From: Mucilaginibacter sp. SMC90
GTDB lineage: Bacteria > Bacteroidota > Bacteroidia > Sphingobacteriales > Sphingobacteriaceae
Direction: 5' to 3'
Assembly (NCBI RefSeq): GCF_022811725.1
Contig: NZ_CP094527.1
Span: 868,001 to 932,000, forward strand
DNA: 64,000 bases
Part shown: one piece after another, positions 25,208-34,400 of the stretch
How positions within the stretch are numbered: the first letter of the stretch is position 1
Layout: every line of letters starts with the position of its first letter
Position numbers and translations under genes: made by a program
Notes under the pieces: model-generated
Seen by the model: the letters and a program-made list of their open reading frames with translations, nothing else
What the model was told of the DNA's origin: nothing
The model's database searches: none

Positions 25208-25636
25208 ATGATGGAAGAGATCAAATTAAAAAAGGTAATATTAAATTTAAGTATTTTGGTGTTTGCAATATCTCTCACGCAGGAATGCTATTGTACTTCA
25301 GATTCTTGTGGCAATTCGGCCATGGCATTGATCGTGGGACCATTGGGACTTTGTTTTGGAGGCGCAGGTTTTAGCTGGTTGGCAAATCCTTTCTTATTTA
25401 TTGCGTGGTTTTCTTTTAGGAAGAAACCGTTAAATGCGGTTATTACCAGTGTGATATCGGTAGCTTTAATGCTTTCATTTTTATTTTTTAAACAGATAAT
25501 CTCAGATGAGGCAGGGAATTACTCCGCAATAGTTGGTTATAAGCTGGGATATTGGCTATGGGTGTTAAGTGGAGGAATAATGCTTGTTGGTAGTATATTA
25601 ATCTTGTATAGGCCGGAGGGTAACAATAACATATGA
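25208..25636 (+). CDS. Small membrane protein of unknown function between two REP units
   Basis: 142 residues from ATG at 25208 (a second ATG follows directly). There are about four membrane segments (11-26, 40-68, 77-95, 110-132) and a short Cys-rich loop after the first (ECYCTSDSCGN), probably periplasmic and possibly disulfide-bonded. I do not recognise the family. It lies between the decayed REP block and the intact RAYT unit, and its last codons overlap a 31-bp direct repeat (25631-25697). It may be cargo carried between repeats or a resident gene flanked by insertions; the sequence does not decide. Confidence 0.6.
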   Translation: MMEEIKLKKVILNLSILVFAISLTQECYCTSDSCGNSAMALIVGPLGLCFGGAGFSWLANPFLFIAWFSFRKKPLNAVITSVISVALMLSFLFFKQIISDEAGNYSAIVGYKLGYWLWVLSGGIMLVGSILILYRPEGNNNI

Positions 25637-25697
25637 AAATTATACTAACCAATTGGATAACATAATATATGAAAATTATACTAACCAATTGGATAAC
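25631..25697 (+). repeat. 31-bp direct repeat, two copies with 36-bp period
   Basis: Copy 1 at 25631-25661 and copy 2 at 25667-25697 are identical over 31 bases, separated by 5 nt. The first copy overlaps the last two codons and the stop of the 25208 gene. It directly precedes the left REP hairpin of the RAYT unit, so a slippage or insertion event at the edge of the unit is possible. Confidence 0.8.
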
Positions 25698-25707
25698 TCT
25701 ACGGTCT

Positions 25708-26397
25708 GGTCGAAGTTTAGCGTAGCGTAACTTCGTCCTAAAATGGCGCAAGCATTCTGCTTGCGAAACCAAATACCTAAATCTATATTCGTATTCATGG
25801 GCCGCAAATACACCTTTCACGAACACGATCAACTTTATTTTGTAAGCTTTGCTACTGTAAACTGGATAGACGTTTTTGTGAGGCGAGTTTACTGTGATAT
25901 AATTGTCGACAGCCTTAAGTATTGTATCGAAAATAAAGGGTTGGAATTGTACGCCTGGTGCATCATGTCGAGCCATGTGCATTTGATCATCAGCACCGAA
26001 AAAGGTAACTTATCAGATATCCTACGTGATTTGAAAAGACATACATCCAAAACAATTCTAAAAGCCATCGCAGAGAACATTCAGGAAAGTAGACGTGAAT
26101 GGCTATTATGGATGTTTGAACGCGCAGGAAAACGCAATGCAAACAATGAGCAATATCAGTTTTGGCAGCAAAATAATCACCCTATAGAATTGTCAACCCA
26201 CCAAATGCTAATACAACGATTGGATTATTTGCATAATAATCCGGTCGAGTCAGGAGCAGTAGATTATCCTCCAAATTACTTATACAGCAGCGCGAAGGAT
26301 TATTATTTGGATGAAAATGGACTGTTGCCTGTTATTCGTTTAAGCTGAAAGCTTAAGTCATTTTAGGACGAAGTTACGCTATCGCTAAACTTCGACC
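25708..26397 (+). mobile_element. REP/RAYT unit: transposase gene between inverted REP hairpins
   Basis: The left REP (25708-25744) and the right REP (26359-26397) are inverted copies of the same imperfect palindrome (GGTCGAAGTT..AACTTCG(T/A)CC then TAAAATG). A second small hairpin (CGCAAGCA/TGCTTGCG) lies next to the left copy at 25748-25766. The RAYT gene is the only gene inside. The unit is about 690 bp. This is the typical arrangement in which a REP-associated tyrosine transposase is flanked by the REPs it recognises. The left copy has lost one base in the loop compared with the right copy. Confidence 0.85.
25797..26348 (+). CDS. REP-associated tyrosine transposase (RAYT, IS200-like Y1)
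   Basis: 183 residues. The frame is open from 25743, but those codons lie in the REP hairpin; the family start is MGRKYTF at the ATG 25797. The Y1 transposase HUH motif is His60-Val-His62 in MSSHVHLII, and the candidate nucleophile is Tyr144 in RLDYLHNNPVESG; both are present with the usual spacing. Such proteins nick and join single-stranded DNA at REP hairpins and are thought to have spread REPs around genomes, usually as domesticated single-copy genes. The reading frame is intact, so it may be active. A truncated second copy lies at 25150. Confidence 0.92.
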   Translation: MGRKYTFHEHDQLYFVSFATVNWIDVFVRRVYCDIIVDSLKYCIENKGLELYAWCIMSSHVHLIISTEKGNLSDILRDLKRHTSKTILKAIAENIQESRREWLLWMFERAGKRNANNEQYQFWQQNNHPIELSTHQMLIQRLDYLHNNPVESGAVDYPPNYLYSSAKDYYLDENGLLPVIRLS

Positions 26398-26459
26398 AGT
26401 GAAGGAAAACAATCGTGTTTTCCACGACATAAATAAATAAAAGAGGTGGCGGCTATCTA

Positions 26460-26960
26460 TTATAAAACAATAAGGTCAACTTCGGCATTGATCTCGTTTG
26501 TGGGTGTTACTTTATCCCAGATATGCACTTTTACATGGTAGGTTTGGCCCGAAGCCATAGGGCGGCCAACGGTTATAGTTCCCTGCAATTCGGTGGCTTG
26601 CGCCGGCGGATAGCCTTCAGTCCCTTCAAATAAGTCGGCCGCATTAAGCATGGATTTTCCGTTTTTATCGGTAACCAATAGCGAGAGGCCCGGATAAGCC
26701 TTGCCATCCTTCAGCCCATAATTTTCAACACCAAGTGCCGCTATGGCAATTTTGGTGTTAAGCTGCACCTTATTACTGGTTAATTTATTACCTCCCGCGT
26801 CTACCAGTATCGCATCCTGAACACCAAATCCTTTATAACTTAGTTTTAAACCAGTAATAAGATCTGTTTTAACTCCCCGGCTAAAGTTGCAGCCAGGCAG
26901 TATAATACAGCATAGCATTACTGATGCTATTAAAATTGAATATAATTTTGAGGTTTTCAT
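26460..26960 (-). CDS. Lipoprotein of unknown function
   Basis: 166 residues with a signal peptide and lipobox ILPGC (Cys24). The mature part is a predicted beta-rich domain of about 140 residues with motifs GVENYGLKDGKAYPGLSLLVTDKNGKSMLNAADLFEG and GQTYHVKVHIWDKVTP. The pattern of alternating strands suggests one or two Ig-like sandwiches. No named family recognised. It stands alone; its 5' side faces the periodic array region 27081-27210. Probably anchored to the inner or outer membrane; the residue after Cys is Asn (CNFSR). Confidence 0.72.
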   Translation of the reverse strand: MKTSKLYSILIASVMLCCIILPGCNFSRGVKTDLITGLKLSYKGFGVQDAILVDAGGNKLTSNKVQLNTKIAIAALGVENYGLKDGKAYPGLSLLVTDKNGKSMLNAADLFEGTEGYPPAQATELQGTITVGRPMASGQTYHVKVHIWDKVTPTNEINAEVDLIVL

Positions 26961-27080
26961 GGTTCAGGATTATTGAGGTGTTAGCTTCTTCTGTTTGTAT
27001 CAACAAATAAACAAAAATAGCTAATAGATTTATTTATAGTTTGTTCCATTTTCTTTTGATTTTGTTGCATACAGAATCGC

Positions 27081-27210
27081 CTGCCTCAGGATTTGGGAAT
27101 CGGCAGGATTTTAATGCTTGCAATATTTTTCAAATCAATCAAAAATCCGGGAATCAAATAATCCCAAAATCAATCAGCGAAATCAACGCAATCATAACAA
27201 AAATCAACGG
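27081..27210. repeat. AT-rich periodic array (AATC every 8-11 nt)
   Basis: The gap 26961-27269 has no gene. In 27132-27210 the word AATC occurs about every 8-11 bases; the inverse word GGATTT occurs at 27089 and 27105-27111, making a loose inverted pair. It has the same style as the arrays at 24999 and 61462 but is more degenerate. An open frame across it (27041-27328) lacks any protein-like features. Confidence 0.5.
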
Positions 27211-27269
27211 TCAGGGTTACCTCTTGCCTGTCTTTGGTATCAATGTATACCAAAGAAAATTAAACAGTT

Positions 27270-28160
27270 ATGAAAACAAAATTATTCCTGGCGTTGCTGG
27301 CGGGCGTATTGCTGCTGGGCGCATGTAAAGGCTCAAATTATGAAGCCATCCGAGATGATAAGGCTGCATCAAATACTGATGCTGCGTTGGCCAATGCAGA
27401 TAGTACCTCGGCCGAAAGCACTGCCACCAAACTGGTAAAAACCGCCGATATGCGTTTTAAGGTTAAAAACGTTCGGCAAACGGGCGATGCTATTGCCGCA
27501 CTCACTGCAAAAATGAACGGAATGGTAATGCATCACCAGATGCAGGCCAATATTGAAAGGAGCGAAGATATCCGTATTAGTAAGGACTCGGTTAACCGGG
27601 TTTCGGCTTTTAGTACCACTGCCGATATGACCGTGCGCGTACCTTCAGACAAACTGGAAGACTACATGACCGAAGTAGGGCATATGGGTACGTATGTCAC
27701 CATGCGTAAAATGGATATTGAAGACCGTACGCTGGATTACTTGTCCGAAAAATTAAAACTCAAGAACCGGCAGGAGCTGGTCGCTCAGCAAAAACAAGGC
27801 AAGGTGATCATCAAAAACCCGGTTAACGTAATGTTGCTGAAAGATGACATGGTTGACCAGCAAATTGGCGGCATGCGTACCGATGCCGAAGTTAAATACA
27901 GCACCGTAACCCTGAGCTTTTATCAAAGCAATACTATTGTACAGGAAACAATAGCCAATGATGACCCTTCGGCTTATCAATTGCCTTTTTTTAAGCGTTT
28001 GACCATAGCTATGAACAATGGCTGGAGCTTGTTTATTGAGCTTATGCTGGGTGTGGCCAATATCTGGGTATTTATTATGCTGTTGGTGGTTTTATGGATG
28101 TTGTACCGTTATTACAGGCGTAAACACCCGGTATGGTTTGCCAGCGGCATAAAATCATAA
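27270..28160 (+). CDS. DUF4349 lipoprotein
   Basis: 296 residues with signal peptide and lipobox LLGAC (Cys19). The main region (about 55-225) matches DUF4349: VKTADMRFKVKNVRQTGDAIAALTAKMNGMVMH, the TADMTVRVPSDKLEDYM stretch and DRTLDYLSEKLKLKNRQELV, which is a helical hairpin, followed by a C-terminal membrane helix (about 258-282) and a basic cytoplasmic tail. Proteins of this type are anchored at both ends of the periplasmic domain; their function is unknown, though in Bacteroidota they are often near envelope genes. Monocistronic; followed by the small 28222 gene. Confidence 0.85.
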   Translation: MKTKLFLALLAGVLLLGACKGSNYEAIRDDKAASNTDAALANADSTSAESTATKLVKTADMRFKVKNVRQTGDAIAALTAKMNGMVMHHQMQANIERSEDIRISKDSVNRVSAFSTTADMTVRVPSDKLEDYMTEVGHMGTYVTMRKMDIEDRTLDYLSEKLKLKNRQELVAQQKQGKVIIKNPVNVMLLKDDMVDQQIGGMRTDAEVKYSTVTLSFYQSNTIVQETIANDDPSAYQLPFFKRLTIAMNNGWSLFIELMLGVANIWVFIMLLVVLWMLYRYYRRKHPVWFASGIKS

Positions 28161-28164
28161 AAAC

Positions 28165-28198
28165 TTTGTCGCTTTTTCGGTAAACATTTCTATTTTTG
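28165..28198 (+). promoter_or_regulatory. Bacteroidota promoter for the 65-residue membrane protein
   Basis: TTTG (28165-28168), 22 nt, then TATTTTTG (28191-28198), both perfect matches to the Bacteroidota consensus (TTTG, N17-23, TAnnTTTG). Transcription should start near 28205, about 17 nt before the ATG at 28222. Confidence 0.7.
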
Positions 28199-28221
28199 CG
28201 CAAACATTAAAAATCGGTACC

Positions 28222-28419
28222 ATGGAATCAATGGAAAATGCTAACGCAGAAGGTCATTACAAATTATTAACTGTAGCTATTGTTATCGGTATAGTAGGCG
28301 TGTTCCTGCGTTTTGCCGGCGATGCCAACACTGGCTTCATGTACACTTCTATTTCAAATGTTATTATGATCATTGGTATCCTGATCGCTTTGAAATGTGT
28401 TTTCGCAATCATGAAGTAA
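28222..28419 (+). CDS. Two-helix small membrane protein, monocistronic
   Basis: 65 residues: a short acidic N-terminus (MESMENANAEGHY), then two membrane segments (about 16-31, LLTVAIVIGIVGVFLRF, and about 46-63, NVIMIIGILIALKCVFAI). It has its own perfect-consensus promoter and a strong terminator 25 nt after its stop, so it is a real, separately expressed gene despite its size. I do not recognise the family. It lies next to gldB (convergent), which raises a weak possibility of an envelope role. Confidence 0.8.
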   Translation: MESMENANAEGHYKLLTVAIVIGIVGVFLRFAGDANTGFMYTSISNVIMIIGILIALKCVFAIMK

Positions 28420-28444
28420 CAAACCTGTAACAGGGAAATGATAT

Positions 28445-28479
28445 AAAAAAAGCGCTTTCAATTTGAAGGCGCTTTTTTT
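28445..28479. terminator. Terminator shared by the 28222 gene and gldB
   Basis: An A-run, a stem AGCGCTTTCAA...TTGAAGGCGCT (one G-U pair) and a T-run: symmetrical, so it can stop both converging transcripts. gldB ends at 28487. Confidence 0.85.
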
Positions 28480-28486
28480 GTGCTTG

Positions 28487-29524
28487 TTACTTGGGGTGAT
28501 AGCCCGATTGGTTCAGGATTTTTTGGGCGTCTTTATCGGCCATCAGTTGCGGCAGGGTAACGTCAGAGTGCTTATCCATGTATTTCTTTACTATTTGCCA
28601 ACCGGTCCAAACGGCAAGTTTTGGGGCCGATTCATTTTTTTCACCAAAACCCGGGGTAAAAGGTGCTTCAGTAAGGTACTTCTGAATTTTCTGGTAATCC
28701 GTTTCATACAGTAAGTTTTCCTGTAAAAAATACCCCCATATTTTACCTTCAAATTCATTACACCATTTTAGTTGCGCGGTGGTGTAGCGGATCTTAGTGC
28801 TATCTGCCATATCAGGCAGCACCCTATCCATAAAATACATGATCTTGCCGTTGTAGATCATTTTATTAAGCAGGGCTTTGTCATTATCATCTTCCGGGAA
28901 CATGTCTTCTCGTGCAATGCCCTCAACAACCCTCGGCGTAATGTTGTCGGGAGTAAACCACCTGGAAAGATAATGTGGAAAAGCATTGGTAAGTGAAGGG
29001 TAAAAACGAGAATCTGCACCCAGGAAAAGATCTATACCCACACCAAAATAGCCATCGCCAATGGTGGTTTGCGCCTGGAAGCCAGAAATATAGGCATATA
29101 CACGCGGCAGGCGTTTTTGCGGGTAGTAATATTTAATGTATTTAAAAGCTTCGGTAAGGCTGGCATTTTGCTGATCCATATTAGGGAAGGCGGCATCAGC
29201 ATCGTGCTTTAGGTCATTATAGGCTTTGCCTGTAAATACCTGCTGCAATGCTTTAAAATAGGTGGTATCCCCGGTACTGCCAACCTGTAAAATACGTTCA
29301 ATAAAATCAGGGTAAAAGCTGCCGTATTGTTTTTGTAGATATGCCGACTGTAATGCCATAGGCTTATTACGCATAGCGTCAAAATCATGGTCGAACCGTT
29401 CAATTTTAACGTTGACGTTGATATTGCTCACATCAACTTTTTTGTTGTGCGTACAGGCGCTTAATATCAGGCCGATGGAAAAAATTAAGTAAATTTGCTT
29501 TGCTATATACCGGGTAGGGTTCAT
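28487..29524 (-). CDS. gldB: Gliding motility lipoprotein GldB
   Basis: A 345-residue lipoprotein (lipobox ILSAC, Cys24) matching GldB: KIERFDHDFDAMRNKPM, LQKQYGSFYPDFIERIL, FPHYLSRWFTPDNITPRVVEGIAREDMFPEDD, and WCNEFEGKIWGYFLQENLLYETDYQKIQKYLTEAPFT. It is predicted to be a periplasmic lipoprotein with a metzincin-like/peptidase fold; GldB is needed for gliding in Flavobacterium. Divergent from nadE. A candidate -7 box TACTTTTG (29540-29547) lies 15 nt upstream of the ATG. gldC, its partner in Flavobacterium, is not present here. Confidence 0.9.
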   Translation of the reverse strand: MNPTRYIAKQIYLIFSIGLILSACTHNKKVDVSNINVNVKIERFDHDFDAMRNKPMALQSAYLQKQYGSFYPDFIERILQVGSTGDTTYFKALQQVFTGKAYNDLKHDADAAFPNMDQQNASLTEAFKYIKYYYPQKRLPRVYAYISGFQAQTTIGDGYFGVGIDLFLGADSRFYPSLTNAFPHYLSRWFTPDNITPRVVEGIAREDMFPEDDNDKALLNKMIYNGKIMYFMDRVLPDMADSTKIRYTTAQLKWCNEFEGKIWGYFLQENLLYETDYQKIQKYLTEAPFTPGFGEKNESAPKLAVWTGWQIVKKYMDKHSDVTLPQLMADKDAQKILNQSGYHPK

Positions 29525-29539
29525 CTTTATCCTTTAAGG

Positions 29540-29547
29540 CAAAAGTA
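29540..29547 (-). promoter_or_regulatory. Candidate -7 promoter element of gldB
   Basis: TACTTTTG on the minus strand, a perfect TAnnTTTG, 15 nt before the gldB ATG. No TTG at the -33 position was found. Confidence 0.4.
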
Positions 29548-29579
29548 ATTTTATTTGCATAATGTTGCTACTATTGTTA

Positions 29580-29662
29580 AGTCAATAGTCAACAGTCTGT
29601 AGTCTTGGGTCGCGAGTCGTATTTTTTGACTTTAGACTAAAGGCTTCTGACTTAAGACTAAA
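29580..29662. repeat. Inverted heptad array between gldB and nadE
   Basis: The left arm is six 7-base words of the type AGTCNNN in perfect phase (29580-29621). The right arm is five words of the type GACTNNN (29628-29662), again in phase. The spacer is only 6 nt. The first four bases of each word are nearly constant and the next three vary freely, so this is not a simple slipped repeat. It ends 10 nt before the nadE ATG. Confidence 0.85.
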
Positions 29663-29672
29663 TATATATACT

Positions 29673-31322
29673 ATGAAAATCGCGTTAGCACAGCTCAACT
29701 ATCACGTAGGTAATTTTGAATCGAATACCCAAAAAATCATCGATCATATTATAAAGGCAAAAAACCATGGTGCCGACCTCGTTGTATTCGCCGAATTATG
29801 TGTTTGCGGCTATCCTTCGCGCGATTTTTTGGAATTTGATGAATTTATTGGTTTGTGCGACGAGGCCGCCAAAAAGATAGCCGAAGTATGCATAGATGTG
29901 GCCTGTATTATAGGCCTGCCAACCCCTAACCATAAAACTGAGGGTAAAGACCTGAGTAATTCGGCCTATTTTATTGAGAATGGTGAAGTAAAGGCGGTAG
30001 TGAACAAAGCCTTGCTGCCTAATTACGATGTGTTTGATGAGTATCGTTATTTTGAGCCTTCAACGGAGTTTAACTGTATCGAGTTTAAGGGCAAGCGTAT
30101 TGCGCTCACCATTTGTGAGGACCTGTGGAACACTATCGAAAACCCGTTGTATGTTACCCGCCCAATGGATACCCTTATTCATCAGAAGCCGCATGTAATG
30201 ATCAATATAGCGGCATCGCCTTTTGCTTATAATCATGATGAGGAGCGTATTGAGATACTGAGTGATAATGCCAGCCGTTACAAGCTGCCTTTATTGTACG
30301 TTAATCACGTAGGTGCCCAAACCGAGCTGATATTTGATGGTGGTTCGTTAGTGTTTGATAACACCGGTAAGCTGGTTGACGAAATGCCTTATTTTGAGGA
30401 AAGCTTAGCTTACTACACGCTTAATGACGATAATACCTTAACGTTTGATCATCCTACAACCATAAAGGCTGAGCGCCCGGGTGATATCGAGCAGATCCAC
30501 CAGGCGGTTATTCTTGGTATTCGTGATTATTTTTATAAATCAGGTTTTAAGCAGGCAATTTTAGGCTTGTCGGGCGGGATTGATTCGGCTGTAGTGTGTG
30601 CTTTGGCTGCTGAAGCGCTTGGGCCGCAAAATGTGATGGCTGTATTGCTGCCTTCTCGTTTCTCGACAGATCATTCATTGAAAGATGCGCAGGATTTGGT
30701 TGATAACCTTGGCTGTAAGCACGAAATAGTACCTATTAAAAGCATTACCGAGGCATTTGAAACAGCATTAAACCCGCAGTTTGATGGTTTGCCGTTCAAT
30801 ATCGCCGAAGAGAACATCCAGTCGCGCAGCAGGGCTGTTTTGTTAATGGCAATGTGCAATAAATTCGGCTATATTTTATTAAACACCAGTAACAAGAGCG
30901 AGGCCGCAGTTGGCTATGGCACTTTGTATGGTGACATGTGCGGCGGTATCTCGGTTATTGGCGATGTTTACAAAACCCAGGTATTTGAGCTTGCCCGATA
31001 CATTAACCGGGATAAGGAGATCATCCCTATAAACTCTATCGTTAAACCACCATCAGCCGAGTTAAGGCCTGATCAAAAGGATACCGACTCGTTGCCCGAA
31101 TATGATGTGCTGGACAAGATCCTGGCCGAGTATATTGAAAACAGATGCTCATCGGCAGAAATCATCAGGATGGGGTATGATGAAGCAACTGTTCGACGGG
31201 TTATAAAGCTCACCAATTCGGCCGAGCATAAGCGTTATCAAACGCCGCCTATCTTAAGAGTATCGCCCAAGGCATTTGGCATGGGGCGCAGAATGCCAAT
31301 TGTGGGCAAATACCTGTCGTAA
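29673..31322 (+). CDS. nadE: Glutamine-dependent NAD+ synthetase
   Basis: A 549-residue two-domain enzyme. The N-terminal glutaminase (nitrilase fold, about 1-250) has a Glu in VVFAELCVCGYPSRDFLE, a Lys in NKALLPNYDVFDEYRYF and the catalytic Cys in ALTICEDLWN. The C-terminal synthetase domain (about 270-549) has the ATP P-loop LGLSGGIDSAVVCALA and the NKSEAAVGYGTLYGDMCGG loop. It converts deamido-NAD to NAD using glutamine ammonia, in the cytoplasm. It is divergent from gldB, and its leader contains the AGTC/GACT array. Confidence 0.96.
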   Translation: MKIALAQLNYHVGNFESNTQKIIDHIIKAKNHGADLVVFAELCVCGYPSRDFLEFDEFIGLCDEAAKKIAEVCIDVACIIGLPTPNHKTEGKDLSNSAYFIENGEVKAVVNKALLPNYDVFDEYRYFEPSTEFNCIEFKGKRIALTICEDLWNTIENPLYVTRPMDTLIHQKPHVMINIAASPFAYNHDEERIEILSDNASRYKLPLLYVNHVGAQTELIFDGGSLVFDNTGKLVDEMPYFEESLAYYTLNDDNTLTFDHPTTIKAERPGDIEQIHQAVILGIRDYFYKSGFKQAILGLSGGIDSAVVCALAAEALGPQNVMAVLLPSRFSTDHSLKDAQDLVDNLGCKHEIVPIKSITEAFETALNPQFDGLPFNIAEENIQSRSRAVLLMAMCNKFGYILLNTSNKSEAAVGYGTLYGDMCGGISVIGDVYKTQVFELARYINRDKEIIPINSIVKPPSAELRPDQKDTDSLPEYDVLDKILAEYIENRCSSAEIIRMGYDEATVRRVIKLTNSAEHKRYQTPPILRVSPKAFGMGRRMPIVGKYLS

Positions 31323-31397
31323 CGGCTAATTTTTTCACTCTTTAATTGTCAAGTTTACGAATGTTGTAAAGCAAAGCCTGTTTTGTTTTAGTTAAGG

Positions 31398-31426
31398 TTG
31401 ATTTTTCTTAAAATTGCCTATCTTTC
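31398..31426 (+). promoter_or_regulatory. Candidate promoter of the subtilase gene
   Basis: TTG (31398-31400), 18 nt, then TATCTTTC (31419-31426), one mismatch from TAnnTTTG. The ATG is only 6 nt downstream, so the message would be leaderless or nearly so. Confidence 0.4.
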
Positions 31427-31432
31427 AAACCA

Positions 31433-34400
31433 ATGATCAAACTTTACACAATTGTTTCTTTCGGCTTTTTGCTGTTTTTTGCAGCGGGCGGTGCTATGGC
31501 TCAGCAACCTTTAATAAGTGAAAAAAGCCGGGTGCAGCTTAATGATATCTCGCAGCAATCGCTCTCAAACTATAAGGCATCGCATGAAAGGGCGGTATCA
31601 TTGGCTGCCACACACGGATGGACATTATCCCGCCGTACAAGAAATGGTAACCTGATCACCTTGCAGGGCGTTAATAAATTAGGCTTTCCTATATATCTTA
31701 TAACACATAATAATACAACAGCAGCAGCCACCACGGGCACAAATACTTTGCAGCCAGGCGGATCATTAGGTTTAAATTTATCAGGTTCATCTGATTTTTT
31801 GACTAATAAGCTGGCCATATGGGATGGCGGCGCGGTATATAAGGCACACCAGGAGTTTGCAGGCAAAACCATCACCTTAAAAACTACCGAACCGGTAAAT
31901 GACCATTCATCGCACGTAGCTGGTACTATGATAGCCAAAGGTATTTACGCGCCGGCTAAGGGGATGTCATTTGGGGCAACTTCCCTTCAGTCATATGATT
32001 TTAATAATGATGAAGCCACAATGAGTGCTGCGGCGGCCAATCTTCTATTGTCAAATCACTCATATGGGGTAGTAACGGGCTGGGATTATAATGATTCGGC
32101 CGGGCGTTGGGAGTGGTATGGCCTACCCGGCGACACGGTAGATTATAACTTTGGTTTCTATGATACTAAAACAGCCAATTGGGATAAGATAGCATATACA
32201 GCGCCATATTATCTAATTGTTGAATCGGCAGGAAATGAGCGTTCAAGTAACGGCCCGGCAGTCGGCGAAACCTACTATGGTTATAAAAGCAGAACCGATC
32301 AAACATTTGTTAACAAAGGGGCCCGGCCGGCCGGGATCAGCAATAACGACGGCTACGATATTATAAGCACCAGCGGCAATGCAAAAAACATACTTACCGT
32401 AGGTGCCGTTTATCCGCTTTTATATGGGCCTAAAGAGCGTAGTGACGTAGCCATAGCCCCTTTTAGCAGCTGGGGGCCAACGGATGATGGTCGTATCAAG
32501 CCCGATATTGTGGGCGACGGTGTAAATGTGCTTTCGGTAGGTGTTGATAACAGCACATCATACCTTACTTTGTCTGGTACCTCAATGGCTGCCCCTAATG
32601 TTACCGGCTCGCTTTATTTACTGCAGGAGTATTATGCCAAGCAAAACGGAGGGACATTTATGAGGGCGGCCACGTTGAAAGGGCTGGTTTGCCATACTGC
32701 TTTTGATGCAGGTAATGTTGGCCCCGATTATGTGTATGGCTGGGGCCTGCTCAATATGGCCGAAGCCGCACAGGCATTGACCGATAATGGAGGCAAAAGT
32801 ATAGTAAGCGAAAAAACACTTTCACAAGGACAGGTACAAACTTATAATGTAGTAGCATCCGGTAACCGCTTACTTGCTGCTACCATATCGTGGACCGATC
32901 CGCAAGGTACGGCAACATCAGAAGGTACTATCAACAACCGCACCCCTAAATTGGTGAATGATCTTGATATCCGGGTAAGCGATGGTTCAACAACTTTTAC
33001 GCCATGGGTACTTGACCCTGACAGGCCTGGTTTTGCTGCTACTAATGGAGATAATATCCGTGATAATATCGAACAGGTATATATTCCTAATTCAGTGCCG
33101 GGGCGAAGTTATACTATTACTGTATCACATAAAGGATCCCTGTCTACAGGTTCGCAGGCTTATTCGCTTATTGTTACCGGTGTTGGCGGTACTACTTACT
33201 GCGCCTCGGCCCCGCTGTCAGATGCCGATTCAAGAGTGGATAATTTAAAGCTGGCAAATGTTGATAATACCCCGGCAGCAGGCTGCAAAAGTTATTCGGA
33301 CTATACTAATCTTACCGTTCGGCTTGAACAAGCTAAAACATATCCGCTCAGCATTACACTCGGTACTTGCGGCGGTAATTTTAATAAAGCTGCAAAAGTA
33401 TTTATAGACTGGAATGCCAATGGTGTTTTTGAAGATAATGAACTGGTGGCAACAACAGGGATCATTAACGGAACCGATACATATAATACAAACATTACGG
33501 TACCGGGAACGGTTGTTGCCGGTGCTTACAGCCTGATGCGGGTTGTACTTACTGAAACCGGCGACGCATCGGCCATTAAAGCCTGTGGAAGCTATGATAA
33601 AGGCGAAACCCAGGATTACCGGGTGCAATTTTTACAAACCAGTATTGATGCAGGCGTCATTGGTATCGTTAGTCCGGGTAGCAGTGGTTCATGCTCGGCA
33701 AGCACACCGGTTACCGTAAGAATTAAAAACTTTGGTAATGCGGCTATTAATAATATCCCTATAACCGTTACAATTACCGATGCAAATAATGTCACCACCA
33801 CTTATAATGAAACCTATAAGTCGTCATTGCCTGCATTGGCCGAAGATAATTTTACTTTCAGCCAGGAATTTAACGCCATTGCGGGGGCATCTTATACAAT
33901 TACCGCAACCAGTAAACTTACCGGCGATCCGGTTAGCGGCAATAATTCGGTAACAGCCAAAGTAGTGATCAATTCGCCTGCAACCATCGGCGATCTGACT
34001 GCTTATTATTGCTCATCTACCAAACAGTACGAGTTATTTGGAACCGGCGATGGTACCGTTTTATGGTATCAGAATGCTGCTGATGACTTACCTATTGCTG
34101 CCGGGAGCGAAGCCCTGACAACACAGGCACCGGTTAACAATACTTACTACGCAGGTGTTAATGATTTTAAAGGCACAATAGGGCCAGCTACTAAAAGTGT
34201 GTTTACGGCTGGTGGTTATAATCAGTTTACGCCATACGTAACCGTAAATACCAAGGTGCCTGTATTAATTAAAAGCGCACGTCTTTACATTGGTAATTCT
34301 GGTAAAATAACATTTAATGTATCCAACGCTAACGGGCAGATAGTATCTACTGCTACAATAAACGCTGTTGCAACCCGTACTACGCCTTTGGCCGGTGCAC

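Noticed and set aside
25743..25796. Upstream ATG for the RAYT gene
   Set aside because: The extra 18 codons are the REP inner hairpin; the family start is MGRKYTF at 25797.
27041..27328. 95-codon plus-strand frame
   Set aside because: It crosses the AT-rich periodic array and overlaps the start of the DUF4349 gene in another frame; composition is not protein-like.
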